Shown here: in pieces, positions 35,086 through 44,091 of the stretch | Numbering within the stretch: position 1 is the first letter of the stretch | Layout of the letters: each line of letters begins with the position of its first letter | Source: Methylobacterium indicum | GTDB taxonomy: Bacteria > Pseudomonadota > Alphaproteobacteria > Rhizobiales > Beijerinckiaceae | DNA: 64,000 nucleotides | Direction: 5' to 3' | Assembly (NCBI RefSeq): GCF_001043895.1 | Contig: NZ_JTHF01000187.1 | Span: 1 to 64,000, forward strand | Notes under the pieces: generated by a model | What the model was told of the DNA's origin: nothing | Database searches by the model: none | The model's input: only the letters and a program-made list of their open reading frames with translations | Program-made: the position numbers and the translations under genes

Positions 35086-36293
35086 CGGCGCCCCCGACCA
35101 CCGATGGCGGGCACGAGGGCCGGCCGCTCCTGTTCCAGCCGTTCACGATCCGCGGCGTGACGCTCAAGAACCGGATCGTCGTCTCGCCGATGGGCACCTA
35201 TGCGGCCGAGGACGGCCGGCTGACGCCGTTCCAGTTGGCTCATTACCAGCGCATGGCGATGGGTGGCGCCGGCCTCGTGATCATGGAGCAGACCTTCGTC
35301 ACGCGGGCCGGGCGGGTCAGCAACGGCGATCCGGGCCTCTGGGCCGACAGCCAGATCGCCCCGATGGCGGCGCTCGTCGGCGAGATGAAGCGCTACGGCG
35401 CCAGGACGGCGATCCAGATCAGCCACGGGGGCCGCAAGGGCGGCCAGCAGCGCGCGCACGAGGGCAACGGCCCGATTGGCGAGCGCGACCTCGCCGCCGG
35501 AAGCGAGCCGCTCCATCCCATGGGCGCCTCGGCGGTGCCGCTCTCGGATGGCTGGCAAGTTCCGGTCGCGATGAGCGAGGCGCAGATCGAGGGTGTGATC
35601 GAGGCCTACGTCGCCGGCGCGCGCCGCGCGGTCCTTGCCGGCTTCGACCTCCTCGAGCTGCATCTCGCCCACGGCTATCTCCTGCAGAGCTTCCTCTCGC
35701 CGATCGCGAACCATCGGACCGACCGCTGGGGCGGCTCGCTCGAGAACCGGATGCGGCTGCCGCTCACCGTCGTGCGGCGCCTGCGCGCCACGCTGCCCGA
35801 CTCCATGCCCCTCTTCGCGCGCCTCTCGGTGACGGACTGGATGGAGGGCGGCTGGACGGAAGCCGACAGCGTCGTTCTCGCGCGGGAGCTGAAGGAGGCG
35901 GGCGTCGACCTCATCGACTGCTCGTCGGGCGGCAACATGCGGGCCGGCGCGACGAACTCGAACCTCGCCCGGGGGCCCGGCTATCAGGTCTCGCTGTCCG
36001 ACAGGCTGCGGCGGGAGGCAGGAATTCCCACGGCCGCCGTCGGCATGATCCGCACCCCGGCCCATGCCGAGCGGATCCTCCGGGAGGAGCGGTCGGATCT
36101 CGTCTGCATCGGCCGCCAGATGCTCTTCGACCCGTTCTGGGCCCATCACGCCGCTTGGGAGATGGGCGTGGAGCGGGACTTCGCGTCCTGGCCCGAGCCC
36201 TACGGCTGGTGGCTCGACAAATGGGCCCGCGCGCTCGACGCGAACGGCGAGGATCCGCTCGGGCCGGAACGCTTCGCCGACGCCGCGGAATGA
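35082..36293 (+). CDS. Old Yellow Enzyme family NADH:flavin oxidoreductase (second copy)
   Basis: 403-residue paralogue of the protein at 31701, alike along its whole length: SPMGTYAAEDGRLTPFQLAH, ISHGGRKGGQQRAH, ELHLAHGYLLQSFLSPIANH and DCSSGGNMRAGATNSNLARG. FMN-binding and His-pair residues are kept, and the YqjM-type Cys is again Gly. The ATG overlaps the MmgE/PrpD stop. The two copies probably reduce consecutive or isomeric enoyl groups in the same pathway, or act as a heteromer. Confidence 0.9.
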   Translation: MTAPPTTDGGHEGRPLLFQPFTIRGVTLKNRIVVSPMGTYAAEDGRLTPFQLAHYQRMAMGGAGLVIMEQTFVTRAGRVSNGDPGLWADSQIAPMAALVGEMKRYGARTAIQISHGGRKGGQQRAHEGNGPIGERDLAAGSEPLHPMGASAVPLSDGWQVPVAMSEAQIEGVIEAYVAGARRAVLAGFDLLELHLAHGYLLQSFLSPIANHRTDRWGGSLENRMRLPLTVVRRLRATLPDSMPLFARLSVTDWMEGGWTEADSVVLARELKEAGVDLIDCSSGGNMRAGATNSNLARGPGYQVSLSDRLRREAGIPTAAVGMIRTPAHAERILREERSDLVCIGRQMLFDPFWAHHAAWEMGVERDFASWPEPYGWWLDKWARALDANGEDPLGPERFADAAE

Positions 36294-36306
36294 GGGAGGG
36301 CACGGG

Positions 36307-37848
36307 ATGAACTGGGGGACCGAGCTCGCGACGATCCATCAGCGCTACGGCGACCGGGTCGGGATCGTCGATGCGGCGGGGCCGCACCGGATCGCGGCGG
36401 TGCTCGACGTCGCGGCGGGCATCGCGCGCCGCCTCGCGGCCCGTGGCCTCGGCCCGGGCGCCTTCGTGGCGACGATTTTCCACAACTCGGCGCTCGCCGC
36501 ATCGGCGAGCTACGCCGTCTCGCTCGCGGGGGCGGCGGAGGTGCCCGTCAACCCGCTGCTGAGCCCGCACGAGATCGCGCACGCCCTCGCCTGCACGGGC
36601 GCCGGACTGGTCCTGATGGACGGTGCCGATCCGTTCCCGGCCGATCCCGGCGTGCCCTGCGAGGATGTCCGGAGCATCGAGGCGTACCCCTTCGCGCCGG
36701 AGGGCTGGCCGGACGTCGATCCGGACGCTCCGAGCCGGATCGTCTTCACCAGCGGCACGACGGGCCCGGCCAAGGGTGCGATCCATACGCATCGCGGCCG
36801 GTGGACCGGCACCCTGATGCTGCGCGCCTCCCTGCCCTTCGCGCCGGACGGGGGAAGCCGCGCCCTGCTCATGACGCCGTTCTCGCATGGCAGCTCGCTG
36901 CTCACCTTCGCCTACCTCGCGCAGGGGGCGAGCGTGCATCTCATGCGCGGCGTCGAACCGGCTCTGGTGGTGCCGCTCCTGGCCTCCGGCGAGATCACCG
37001 AGGCCTTCGCCCCGCCGACGGTGCTCGCCAAGCTCCTCAAGGCCTGGGCCCGCCCGGAGCACCGCGACCTCGTCCCGAAGCTGCGCACGATCCTGACCGG
37101 CACGGCACCCCTGACGCCTCTCGTCTACCGTGGCGCCGTCGAGCGCTTCGGCGAGATCGTCCGCGTGACGTACGGCAAGAGCGAAATCTTCAACCCGATC
37201 ACGGTCCTCGATCCACCCGAGACCGCCGCGGCCTACGCCGAGCCGCCCGCGGAGGGATTGTGCGTCGGCTGGCCGGCGACGGGCGTCCAGGTCGAGATCC
37301 GCGACGAGGCGGGCCTTTGCCTGCCACGCGGCGAGACCGGGGCGATCCACCTGATGAGCCCGCACCTCTCGACCGGCTATATCACGCGCGAGGGCCTGAG
37401 GTCGCGGGCCGACGGCGAGTTCCACGACACCGGCGACATCGGGTTCGTGGACGCGCGCGGGCGTCTCTTCCTGGTCGCGCGCCAGTCCGACATGATGAAG
37501 AGCGGCGGCTACAAGGTCTCGCCCGACGAGGTCGAGCGCGCCCTCGCCCCGTTCCTCCCAGAGACGGAGCTCGTCGTCCTCGGCACTCCGTCCGATTATT
37601 GGGGCGAGATCGTCACGCTCGTCGCACAACGGCCGCCCGAGGATTGGCGCGCGCGCCTCAGCCCGGCGCTCGACGCGATGACGCCCTACAAGCGGCCGCG
37701 CCTGTTCGCCACCGTCGAGGAACTGCCGCGCAACGCGATCGGCAAGATCGCGCGGACGCAGCTCCGCCGGCGCCTGATGGAGACCCACGACCTCGTCGAG
37801 ACGGTCAAACCTACCCCCGTTGCGAAGCCGGGAGGAGACGCGACATGA
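36307..37848 (+). CDS. Acyl-CoA ligase / AMP-forming acid:CoA ligase
   Basis: 513-residue ANL-superfamily enzyme with the ATP loop FTSGTTGPAKGAIHTH, adenylate region TYGKSEIFNP, hinge HDTGDIGFVDARGRLFLVAR and C-terminal lysine motif PRNAIGKIARTQLRRR. It activates a carboxylic acid to its acyl-AMP and then acyl-CoA. It starts 13 bases after the oxidoreductase and overlaps the next hydrolase by 4 bases. A second way to make CoA esters beside the CaiB-type transferase suggests either two entry acids or a ring-cleavage product that needs activation. Confidence 0.9.
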   Translation: MNWGTELATIHQRYGDRVGIVDAAGPHRIAAVLDVAAGIARRLAARGLGPGAFVATIFHNSALAASASYAVSLAGAAEVPVNPLLSPHEIAHALACTGAGLVLMDGADPFPADPGVPCEDVRSIEAYPFAPEGWPDVDPDAPSRIVFTSGTTGPAKGAIHTHRGRWTGTLMLRASLPFAPDGGSRALLMTPFSHGSSLLTFAYLAQGASVHLMRGVEPALVVPLLASGEITEAFAPPTVLAKLLKAWARPEHRDLVPKLRTILTGTAPLTPLVYRGAVERFGEIVRVTYGKSEIFNPITVLDPPETAAAYAEPPAEGLCVGWPATGVQVEIRDEAGLCLPRGETGAIHLMSPHLSTGYITREGLRSRADGEFHDTGDIGFVDARGRLFLVARQSDMMKSGGYKVSPDEVERALAPFLPETELVVLGTPSDYWGEIVTLVAQRPPEDWRARLSPALDAMTPYKRPRLFATVEELPRNAIGKIARTQLRRRLMETHDLVETVKPTPVAKPGGDAT

Positions 37849-38762
37849 CCCCCTTCTCCCAGGTGCCGGCGATCTACCATCGCCCGGTGGGCGACGTTCT
37901 CGTGACCGCCCTGTGCGACGGCTACGTCGCCTACGACACGCTGGAAATCATGCGCGACGGCGATCACGCCAAGCTCGCGCGCTTCCTGCAGGAAGACGGG
38001 AGGACGGTGCCCCCGGTCGTCTCGATCAACGCCTTCCTGATCCGCGACGGCCTCCGCACCATCCTCGTCGATTGCGGGTCGGGCGATATCATGGGGCCGA
38101 CCTGCGGCCACCTGCCCGGCCTCCTTCGCGTGCTCGGGATCGCCCCCGGCGCGATCACCGACGTGCTGCTAACCCACGTCCATCCCGATCACTCGAACGG
38201 CCTCACGGATCCCGCGACCGGGCGCAAGCTGTTCCCGAACGCGCTGGTGCACGTCCACGAGGCGGAGATCGCCCATTGGTTCGACGATGCGGCGAAGGCG
38301 GGTGCGACCGAGCGCCAGAAGCGGGTCTACTTCGATGCGGGGCGGATCCAGCTCGGTCCCTACCTCGACGGCGCGGTCCGCCGGTTCTCGCACGAGCACG
38401 AGGCGCTGCCCGGCATCACGGCGGTGCCCTCGACCGGGCACACGCCGGGGCACACCTGCTACATTCTCAGATCGGGCGGCGAGGCGATGATCGTCTGGGG
38501 CGACACCGTGCACGTCCCGGAGGTCCAGCTTGGCGATCCGGGCGTCGGCATGATCTTCGACACCGACAGCGCGGCGGGCGCGGTCTCGCGGCGGCGTATC
38601 CTCCGGCGCTGCGTCGATGAGGATCTCCTGGTGGCGGGCATGCACATCCATTTTCCCGGCTTCGCCCGCATCCGGCCGGGCCATGTCGGCGCATTCCGGT
38701 TCGTCCAGGAACAGTGGTTCCACGCACCGTATCCCGGTCGGAGTGGGCCCGTCGGCTGCTGA
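37845..38762 (+). CDS. Metallo-beta-lactamase fold hydrolase (second copy)
   Basis: 305-residue paralogue of the hydrolase at 29680. It keeps THVHPDHSNGLTDP (metal site), GHTPGHTCYILRS, VWGDTVHVPEVQ and GMHIHFPGFARIR. The ATG overlaps the ligase stop, with GGAGGAGAC upstream. Duplication of this hydrolase together with the MmgE/PrpD and Old Yellow Enzyme genes points to a duplicated pathway module. Confidence 0.85.
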   Translation: MTPFSQVPAIYHRPVGDVLVTALCDGYVAYDTLEIMRDGDHAKLARFLQEDGRTVPPVVSINAFLIRDGLRTILVDCGSGDIMGPTCGHLPGLLRVLGIAPGAITDVLLTHVHPDHSNGLTDPATGRKLFPNALVHVHEAEIAHWFDDAAKAGATERQKRVYFDAGRIQLGPYLDGAVRRFSHEHEALPGITAVPSTGHTPGHTCYILRSGGEAMIVWGDTVHVPEVQLGDPGVGMIFDTDSAAGAVSRRRILRRCVDEDLLVAGMHIHFPGFARIRPGHVGAFRFVQEQWFHAPYPGRSGPVGC

Positions 38763-38829
38763 CGGGGCAGCCCGGGAACCGGATTCCACCGAGGGCGACG
38801 ACAGCGCCGAGGACCAAGCCGTGCCGACC

Positions 38830-39804
38830 ATGAGCATCTGCCACGCCCCCGCGCCCGGCGGTCCAGAGACCTTGCGCTTCGAGCGGGCCGAACGACCCAG
38901 CCCCGCGCCCCACGAGGTGCTGATCCGGATCGGGGCCGTTGGCGTCAATCGCCTCGACGCGATGCAGCGCGCCGGGCATTACCCCCTCCCGCCCGGAACG
39001 AACCCCGTGCTCGGCGTCGAGTGCGGCGGCACGGTCGTGGAGGTGGGGGCCGGGGTCGACGGGATCGTCCCAGGGACGCGGGTCGCCGCGCTCCTGCCCG
39101 GCGGCGGATACGCGGAATACGCCGTGGCCGATCACCGTCACCTCGTCGCCGTACCGGCCGATTGGGACGATGTGCAGGCGGCCTCCGTCATCGAGACCTT
39201 CTGTACGGCGCACGAAACCCTGTTCGAGCTGTCCCGCCTCGCCCCGGGGGAACGGGTGCTGATCCATGCCGGCGGCAGCGCCGTCGGCAGCACCGCGATC
39301 CTCATGGCGAGGAGCATCGGCGCGGAGATCGTGGCGACCGTGGGACGGGCGGACAAGGTGTGTCGCCTGCGCGAATGGGGGATCCCGCACGTCGTCAACT
39401 ACCGCGAGGTGGATTTCGCCGACGCGCTGCGCGAGATCTACCCCGACGGCGTCGATGTGGTGGAAGACTTCATCGGGCCCGCCTATCTCGCCCGGCACGT
39501 CTCGCTCCTGCGCTGGCGCGGCCGGCTCGCCTTCGTCGGATTGCTGAGCTCTGGTTCCTGCCAGGTCGACGTCGCAGGGGTGCTCCTCAAGATGCTGCAG
39601 CTTCGCGGCTTCACGCTCCGGCCGCACTCGATCGCCGAGAAGGCAGCCGTCGTCGAGCGCTTCCGCCGGCGCTGGCTGCCGGAGCTGACCGACGGCCGCA
39701 TCACCCCGGCCATCCACGCCGTCCTCCCCTTCGGCCAGGCCGCGGAGGCTCACCGCATGCTGGAGAATGCGGATAATTTCGGGAAGATCGTGCTCAGGAT
39801 CTAA
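38830..39804 (+). CDS. Zinc-free alcohol dehydrogenase / quinone oxidoreductase-like (MDR family)
   Basis: 324-residue NAD(P)H-dependent medium-chain reductase: APGGPETLRFERAERPSPAP at the N terminus, VGVNRLDAMQRAGHYPLPPG, and nucleotide-binding HAGGSAVGSTAILMARSIGA. No structural zinc cysteines are present, as in quinone oxidoreductases and enoyl reductases. ATG 38830 was chosen; GTG 38821 with GAGG upstream would add three residues. It is last in the plus-strand run and ends 44 bases before the LysR regulator. Confidence 0.85.
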   Translation: MSICHAPAPGGPETLRFERAERPSPAPHEVLIRIGAVGVNRLDAMQRAGHYPLPPGTNPVLGVECGGTVVEVGAGVDGIVPGTRVAALLPGGGYAEYAVADHRHLVAVPADWDDVQAASVIETFCTAHETLFELSRLAPGERVLIHAGGSAVGSTAILMARSIGAEIVATVGRADKVCRLREWGIPHVVNYREVDFADALREIYPDGVDVVEDFIGPAYLARHVSLLRWRGRLAFVGLLSSGSCQVDVAGVLLKMLQLRGFTLRPHSIAEKAAVVERFRRRWLPELTDGRITPAIHAVLPFGQAAEAHRMLENADNFGKIVLRI

Positions 39805-39848
39805 GACATTCCCGTATAGTGGCGGCGGGGATCGCCAACAGACGGCCC

Positions 39849-40823
39849 ATGCACCGCTACGACCTCTTCACTCTCGAACTCTTCATCGCTGTCGTCGAGG
39901 AGCAGAGCATCGCGGCGGCGGCCGAGCGCGCGCATATTGCGGCCTCCGCCATCAGCCGGCGCATCTCGGAACTCGAGGCGATGCTCGGCGCCGAACTCCT
40001 GGTGCGCCACTCCAAGGGCATCGACCTGACCGAGGCCGGTACGGCCCTCCTCCATCACGCCCGCACCATCCAGGGCAGCGTCGCGGTGATGGATGCCGAG
40101 TTGCACGACTTCGCCAGCGGTCTTCGCGGGCTGATCCGGGTCTCGGCGAACAAGTCGGCGATCATGGAAACGCTGCCGATGGAGCTTGCCGGCTTCCTCG
40201 CTCTGCACCCGCTGATCCGCATCAACCTAGAGGAAGGCACCAGCCCCGACATCGTGCAGCGGGTCGCCAGCAACCAAGCCGATCTCGGGATCTTCGGGGG
40301 CAACATCCCGGCGCCGGGGCTGCAGATCGTGCCCTACCGGCGCGACGAGCTCGTCGTCGTGCTGCCGCCCGGCCACGTACTCTCGGGGCGGGCCTCGATC
40401 GCCTTCGCGGATCTCCTCGACCACGACTTCGTCTGCCTGGAGCGCGGCTCCTCGATCGAGACCCTGTGCCGGCGCGCTGCCGAAGACCTCGGCAGCGAGG
40501 TTCGCGTGCGGGTCCGGGTCGGCAGCTTCGAGGGCCAGTTGCGCATCATCGAGAACGGGCTCGGCATCGGCGTCGTCCCGCGCCAGGTCCTCGAGGGGCA
40601 GATGCGCGAGACCGGCCTGACCGCGCTCGCACTCGAGGATCCCTGGCGCCTGCGCCCGCTCCATATCGGCCTGCGCGACCACGCCAGCCTGTCGCGACCG
40701 GCGCGCCGGCTGATCGCCTACCTGACACAGCCATCTCCAAACGCGACGGCGGCATGCCCAACCGGCGCTTCGTGCGATGCGGGTCCGTCCCTACGCTCCT
40801 CCCCGCAGCAGCCCTCCGACTGA
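39849..40823 (+). CDS. LysR-family transcriptional regulator
   Basis: 324-residue regulator. The helix-turn-helix is near residues 10-60 (FIAVVEEQSIAAAAERAHIA, SAISRRISELEAMLG), followed by an effector domain containing GLRGLIRVSANKSAIMETLP, FGGNIPAPGLQ and ENGLGIGVVPRQVLEGQ. The C-terminal 30 residues are Ser/Ala/Pro-rich and outside the family core. It lies 51 bases ahead of the isopropylmalate-dehydratase-like genes on the same strand, so it may regulate them; LysR proteins are more often divergent, so control of the preceding cluster is also possible. Confidence 0.88.
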   Translation: MHRYDLFTLELFIAVVEEQSIAAAAERAHIAASAISRRISELEAMLGAELLVRHSKGIDLTEAGTALLHHARTIQGSVAVMDAELHDFASGLRGLIRVSANKSAIMETLPMELAGFLALHPLIRINLEEGTSPDIVQRVASNQADLGIFGGNIPAPGLQIVPYRRDELVVVLPPGHVLSGRASIAFADLLDHDFVCLERGSSIETLCRRAAEDLGSEVRVRVRVGSFEGQLRIIENGLGIGVVPRQVLEGQMRETGLTALALEDPWRLRPLHIGLRDHASLSRPARRLIAYLTQPSPNATAACPTGASCDAGPSLRSSPQQPSD

Positions 40824-40874
40824 GATGGCGCGTATCCGATGCGGCGGAAACAGCCGCGCGGGGGAGGACACGTC

Positions 40875-42287
40875 ATGGGAAGCGTCACGGCGGCCAGAAC
40901 GCTGTTCGCGAAGATCTGGGACGAGCACGTCGTCAGCGACCTCGGCGACGGCGCCGTGCTCCTGCACGTCGACCGGCACCTGCTGCACGATCTCGGCGGC
41001 TCGCGCGGCCTGCTCGACCTCAAGCAGCGCGGCCTCACCGTGCACAGCCCGGGCCTGACCTTCGCGACGCCCGACCACGCGATCTCGAGCGCTGCCGGCC
41101 GGGCCGGCACCACCGAGACCGGCTGGAGCCTGCTCCGCGCCCTGCGGGCCGAGACTCGAGAGGCCGGCATCCGCCTGTTCGACGTCGGCGAGCGCGGCCA
41201 GGGCATCGTCCACGTCATCGGGCCGGAACTGGCCTTAAGCCTGCCGGGCACGCTCATCGTCTGCGGCGACAGCCACACCTGCACCCATGGCGGTCTCGGT
41301 GCGCTCGCCTTCGGGATCGGCTCGTCGGAGCTGTCGCACGTGCTGGCGACGCAGACCCTGGTGCAGCGCCGGCCCAAGACCATGCGGGTGCGCTTCGAGG
41401 GCGCGATGCCGCCCGGCGTGCTGCCCAAGGATCTGATCCTGCACCTGATCGGGGTGATCGGCGCGGCGGGCGGCACCGGCTACGCGGTGGAATATGCCGG
41501 CTCGGCGATCCGGGCGATGCCGGTCGAGGGCCGGCTCACCATCTGCAACCTGTCGATCGAGCTCGGCGCCAAGATCGGCATGGTGGCCCCCGACGACACC
41601 ACGTTCGCCTACCTGCAGGGCAAGCCCTACGCGCCCCGGAGCGAGGCGTGGGACGAAGCGGTCACGGTCTGGCGGGAATTCGCCAGCGACCCCGACGCCG
41701 CCTTCGACCGAGAGGTGACGATCGACGTCGGACGAGTCGCCCCGCAGGTCACTTGGGGCACCAGCCCCGAGCACGTCGTCCCGGTCGACGGCCTGATCCC
41801 CGATCCCGCGTCCGAGCCTGACCCGAGCCGGGCCCGCGCGATGGCGGCGGCCCTCGACTATATGGGCCTGTCCCCGGGCGGCCCGATCGCCGGCACCCCC
41901 GTCGACTGGGTGTTCATCGGGTCGTGCACCAACGGCCGCCTGTCGGACCTGCGCGAGGCGGCGGACGTCGCCCGCGGGCGTCGGGTGGCCGAGGGGGTGC
42001 GCGCCTGGGTCGTGCCGGGCTCCGAGATCGTCAAGCGCGAGGCGGAGGCCGAGGGGCTCGACCGGGTGTTCGTCGAGGCCGGGTTCGAGTGGCGCGAGCC
42101 GGGCTGCTCGATGTGCCTGGCCGCCAACGGCGAGGTCGTGCCGGCCGGGCAGCGTTCGGTTTCGACGTCGAACCGCAACTTCGTCGGCCGCCAGGGGCCG
42201 CGCGCGCGCACCCATCTGGCGAGCCCCGCGATGGCGGCCGCCGCCGCGCTCGCCGGTGCCATCGCCGACGTCAGGAGGGCCGGATGA
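40875..42287 (+). CDS. Aconitase-family hydratase, large subunit (LeuC/DmdA-like)
   Basis: 470-residue iron-sulfur hydratase large subunit with cluster cysteines Cys351 (FIGSCTNGR), Cys411 and Cys414 (PGCSMCLA), plus GDSHTCTHGGLGALAFGIG. It resembles 3-isopropylmalate dehydratase but sits in a catabolic setting with transporters and no leucine biosynthesis partners other than LeuD/LeuB-like genes. Candidate reactions are citraconate/methylmalate or dimethylmaleate hydration. ATG 40875 has GGGGAGGAC upstream. Overlaps the small subunit start. Confidence 0.88.
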   Translation: MGSVTAARTLFAKIWDEHVVSDLGDGAVLLHVDRHLLHDLGGSRGLLDLKQRGLTVHSPGLTFATPDHAISSAAGRAGTTETGWSLLRALRAETREAGIRLFDVGERGQGIVHVIGPELALSLPGTLIVCGDSHTCTHGGLGALAFGIGSSELSHVLATQTLVQRRPKTMRVRFEGAMPPGVLPKDLILHLIGVIGAAGGTGYAVEYAGSAIRAMPVEGRLTICNLSIELGAKIGMVAPDDTTFAYLQGKPYAPRSEAWDEAVTVWREFASDPDAAFDREVTIDVGRVAPQVTWGTSPEHVVPVDGLIPDPASEPDPSRARAMAAALDYMGLSPGGPIAGTPVDWVFIGSCTNGRLSDLREAADVARGRRVAEGVRAWVVPGSEIVKREAEAEGLDRVFVEAGFEWREPGCSMCLAANGEVVPAGQRSVSTSNRNFVGRQGPRARTHLASPAMAAAAALAGAIADVRRAG

Positions 42288-42931
42288 ACCGCTTCACTCG
42301 CCTCGAGGCCATCGCCGCGCCGATCCTCATCGAGAACATCGACACCGACGTGATCATCCGCATCGAGCGGCTGGTCGGCAACGGTATCCGCGGCACGCTC
42401 GCGCCCTGGTGCTTCGGCGCGCTGCGCTACCGCGCCGACGGCTCGGAGGATCCCGACTTCATCCTCAACCGGCCGCCCTACCGCGAGGCACGGATCATCC
42501 TGGGCGGGCGCAACTTCGGCTGCGGCTCATCGCGCGAGGGTGCGGTGTGGTCGCTCCAGGAGCGCGGCGTCGCCTGTGTCATCGCGCCGAGCTTCAGCGA
42601 CATCTTCTTCAACAACTGCTTCCAGAACGGCATCCTGCCGGTCGTCCTCGACGAGGAGATCGTGGCCAGCCTCGCCCGCGAGGTCGAGGAGAGCCACGGC
42701 TCCGGCAAGGTCACGGTCGATCTCGAGGAACGCTGCGTCGTCTCGCCCTCCGGCCGCCGCTTCCCCTTCGCAGTCGAGGCTCGTCGGCGCGAGTCGTTGC
42801 TGCAGGGGCTCGACGAGATCGGCACCACGCTCCGGCAGGCCGACGCGATCGCCCGCTTCCAGGAGCGGGACCGGCGGGTGCGGCCCTGGGTGTACGCGGC
42901 GGCGGGCGATGCGGCGGGAGATCGAGCATGA
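42284..42931 (+). CDS. Aconitase-family hydratase, small subunit (LeuD/DmdB-like)
   Basis: 215-residue swivel-domain subunit, with IENIDTDVIIRIERL (the IDTDxIIP region), GRNFGCGSSREGAVWSL and PSFSDIFFNNCFQNGILPV. It pairs with the large subunit to hydrate or dehydrate a dicarboxylate. The start is coupled to the large subunit and the end to the dehydrogenase, both by 4-base overlaps, so the three are one enzymatic unit. Confidence 0.88.
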   Translation: MNRFTRLEAIAAPILIENIDTDVIIRIERLVGNGIRGTLAPWCFGALRYRADGSEDPDFILNRPPYREARIILGGRNFGCGSSREGAVWSLQERGVACVIAPSFSDIFFNNCFQNGILPVVLDEEIVASLAREVEESHGSGKVTVDLEERCVVSPSGRRFPFAVEARRRESLLQGLDEIGTTLRQADAIARFQERDRRVRPWVYAAAGDAAGDRA

Positions 42932-44046
42932 GCGGGACCAACATGATGCGCGTCGCGGTGATCGGCGGCGAGGGCATCGGGCCGGAAGTCACGGCCCAAG
43001 CGAGCCGCGTGCTGGCGTGGTTCTCCGAGCGCCGCCGCCTGCCGGTCGAGGTAGCGGAGGCCGAGTTCGGGCTCGACGCCTACCGCCGCACCGGCAAGGT
43101 GATCCCGCCCGAGACCCGGGCGGCGATCGAAGGCGCCGATGCGATCCTGTTCGGTGCCACCGGCGGCCCGGAGACCGCCGAGGTGCCGCCGGAGGCGCGG
43201 CGCGAGGGCAGCCTCTTGAAGCTGCGCCGCTCCCTCGACCTCTACGCCAACCTGCGCCCGATCGTGACCGATCCTGCGCTCTACGATTCGGCGCCGTTGA
43301 AAGAGCGTGTTCTGACCGGCGTCGATTTCGTCATCGTGCGCGAGTTGTCGAGCGGTATCTATTTCGGCGAGCCGCGAGGGATCGAGACCCGGCCCGACGG
43401 CAGCCGGCGCGGTTTCAATACCAACAGCTACACCACCGAGGAGGTCCGGCGGGTAGCCCGCTTTGCCTTCGAACTCGCCCGCAGCCGGCGCGGCCGGCTC
43501 TGCTCGGTCGACAAGGCCAACGTGATGGAGGCGAGCGTGCTGTGGCGCGAGGAGGTGATCGCGCTCCATGCCGAGGAATTCCCGGACGTCGAGCTATCCC
43601 ACATGTATGTCGACAACGCTGCGATGCAGATCGTACGGGCGCCGGGGCAGTTCGACGTCATGGTGACGGACAACATCTTCGGCGATATCCTGTCGGACTG
43701 CGCCGCGATGGCGGCGGGCTCGCTCGGAATGCTGCCCTCCGCCTCGCTCGGGCCGGCCGATGAACAGGGACGGCGCACTGCGCTCTACGAGCCGGTGCAC
43801 GGCTCGGCCCCCGACATAGCCGGGCGAGGAATCGCCAACCCGCTCGGGTCGATCCTGAGCGTCGCGATGATGCTGCGCCTGACCCTCGGGCGGCCCGACG
43901 ACGCGATCCTCCTGGAGCGGGCGGTCGGCGACGCCCTGGCGCACGGCGCCCGCACCGCCGACATCGCCGAGCCGGGGTGCGCCCCGGTCTCCACCGCCGC
44001 CATGGGGGACGCCGTACTGGCCTCGCTCGACCGCCTCGCGGGCTGA
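42928..44046 (+). CDS. Isopropylmalate/tartrate dehydrogenase-like enzyme (LeuB family)
   Basis: 372-residue beta-decarboxylating dehydrogenase. Motifs: VIGGEGIGPEV (usually PGDGIGPEV), IVRELSSGIYFGEPRG, SVDKANVMEAS with the catalytic Lys, and VTDNIFGDILSDCAAMAAGS binding the metal and substrate. It oxidises a 2-hydroxyacid with loss of CO2. Following a LeuCD-like hydratase it would complete, for example, citraconate to 2-oxobutyrate. A true leucine-biosynthesis LeuB cannot be ruled out, but the adjacent transporter genes favour catabolism. Confidence 0.88.
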   Translation: MSGTNMMRVAVIGGEGIGPEVTAQASRVLAWFSERRRLPVEVAEAEFGLDAYRRTGKVIPPETRAAIEGADAILFGATGGPETAEVPPEARREGSLLKLRRSLDLYANLRPIVTDPALYDSAPLKERVLTGVDFVIVRELSSGIYFGEPRGIETRPDGSRRGFNTNSYTTEEVRRVARFAFELARSRRGRLCSVDKANVMEASVLWREEVIALHAEEFPDVELSHMYVDNAAMQIVRAPGQFDVMVTDNIFGDILSDCAAMAAGSLGMLPSASLGPADEQGRRTALYEPVHGSAPDIAGRGIANPLGSILSVAMMLRLTLGRPDDAILLERAVGDALAHGARTADIAEPGCAPVSTAAMGDAVLASLDRLAG

Positions 44047-44091
44047 CGTGCCGGCAATCCCTTCCACTCTCGATCCGGGAGACCGCGAGCC

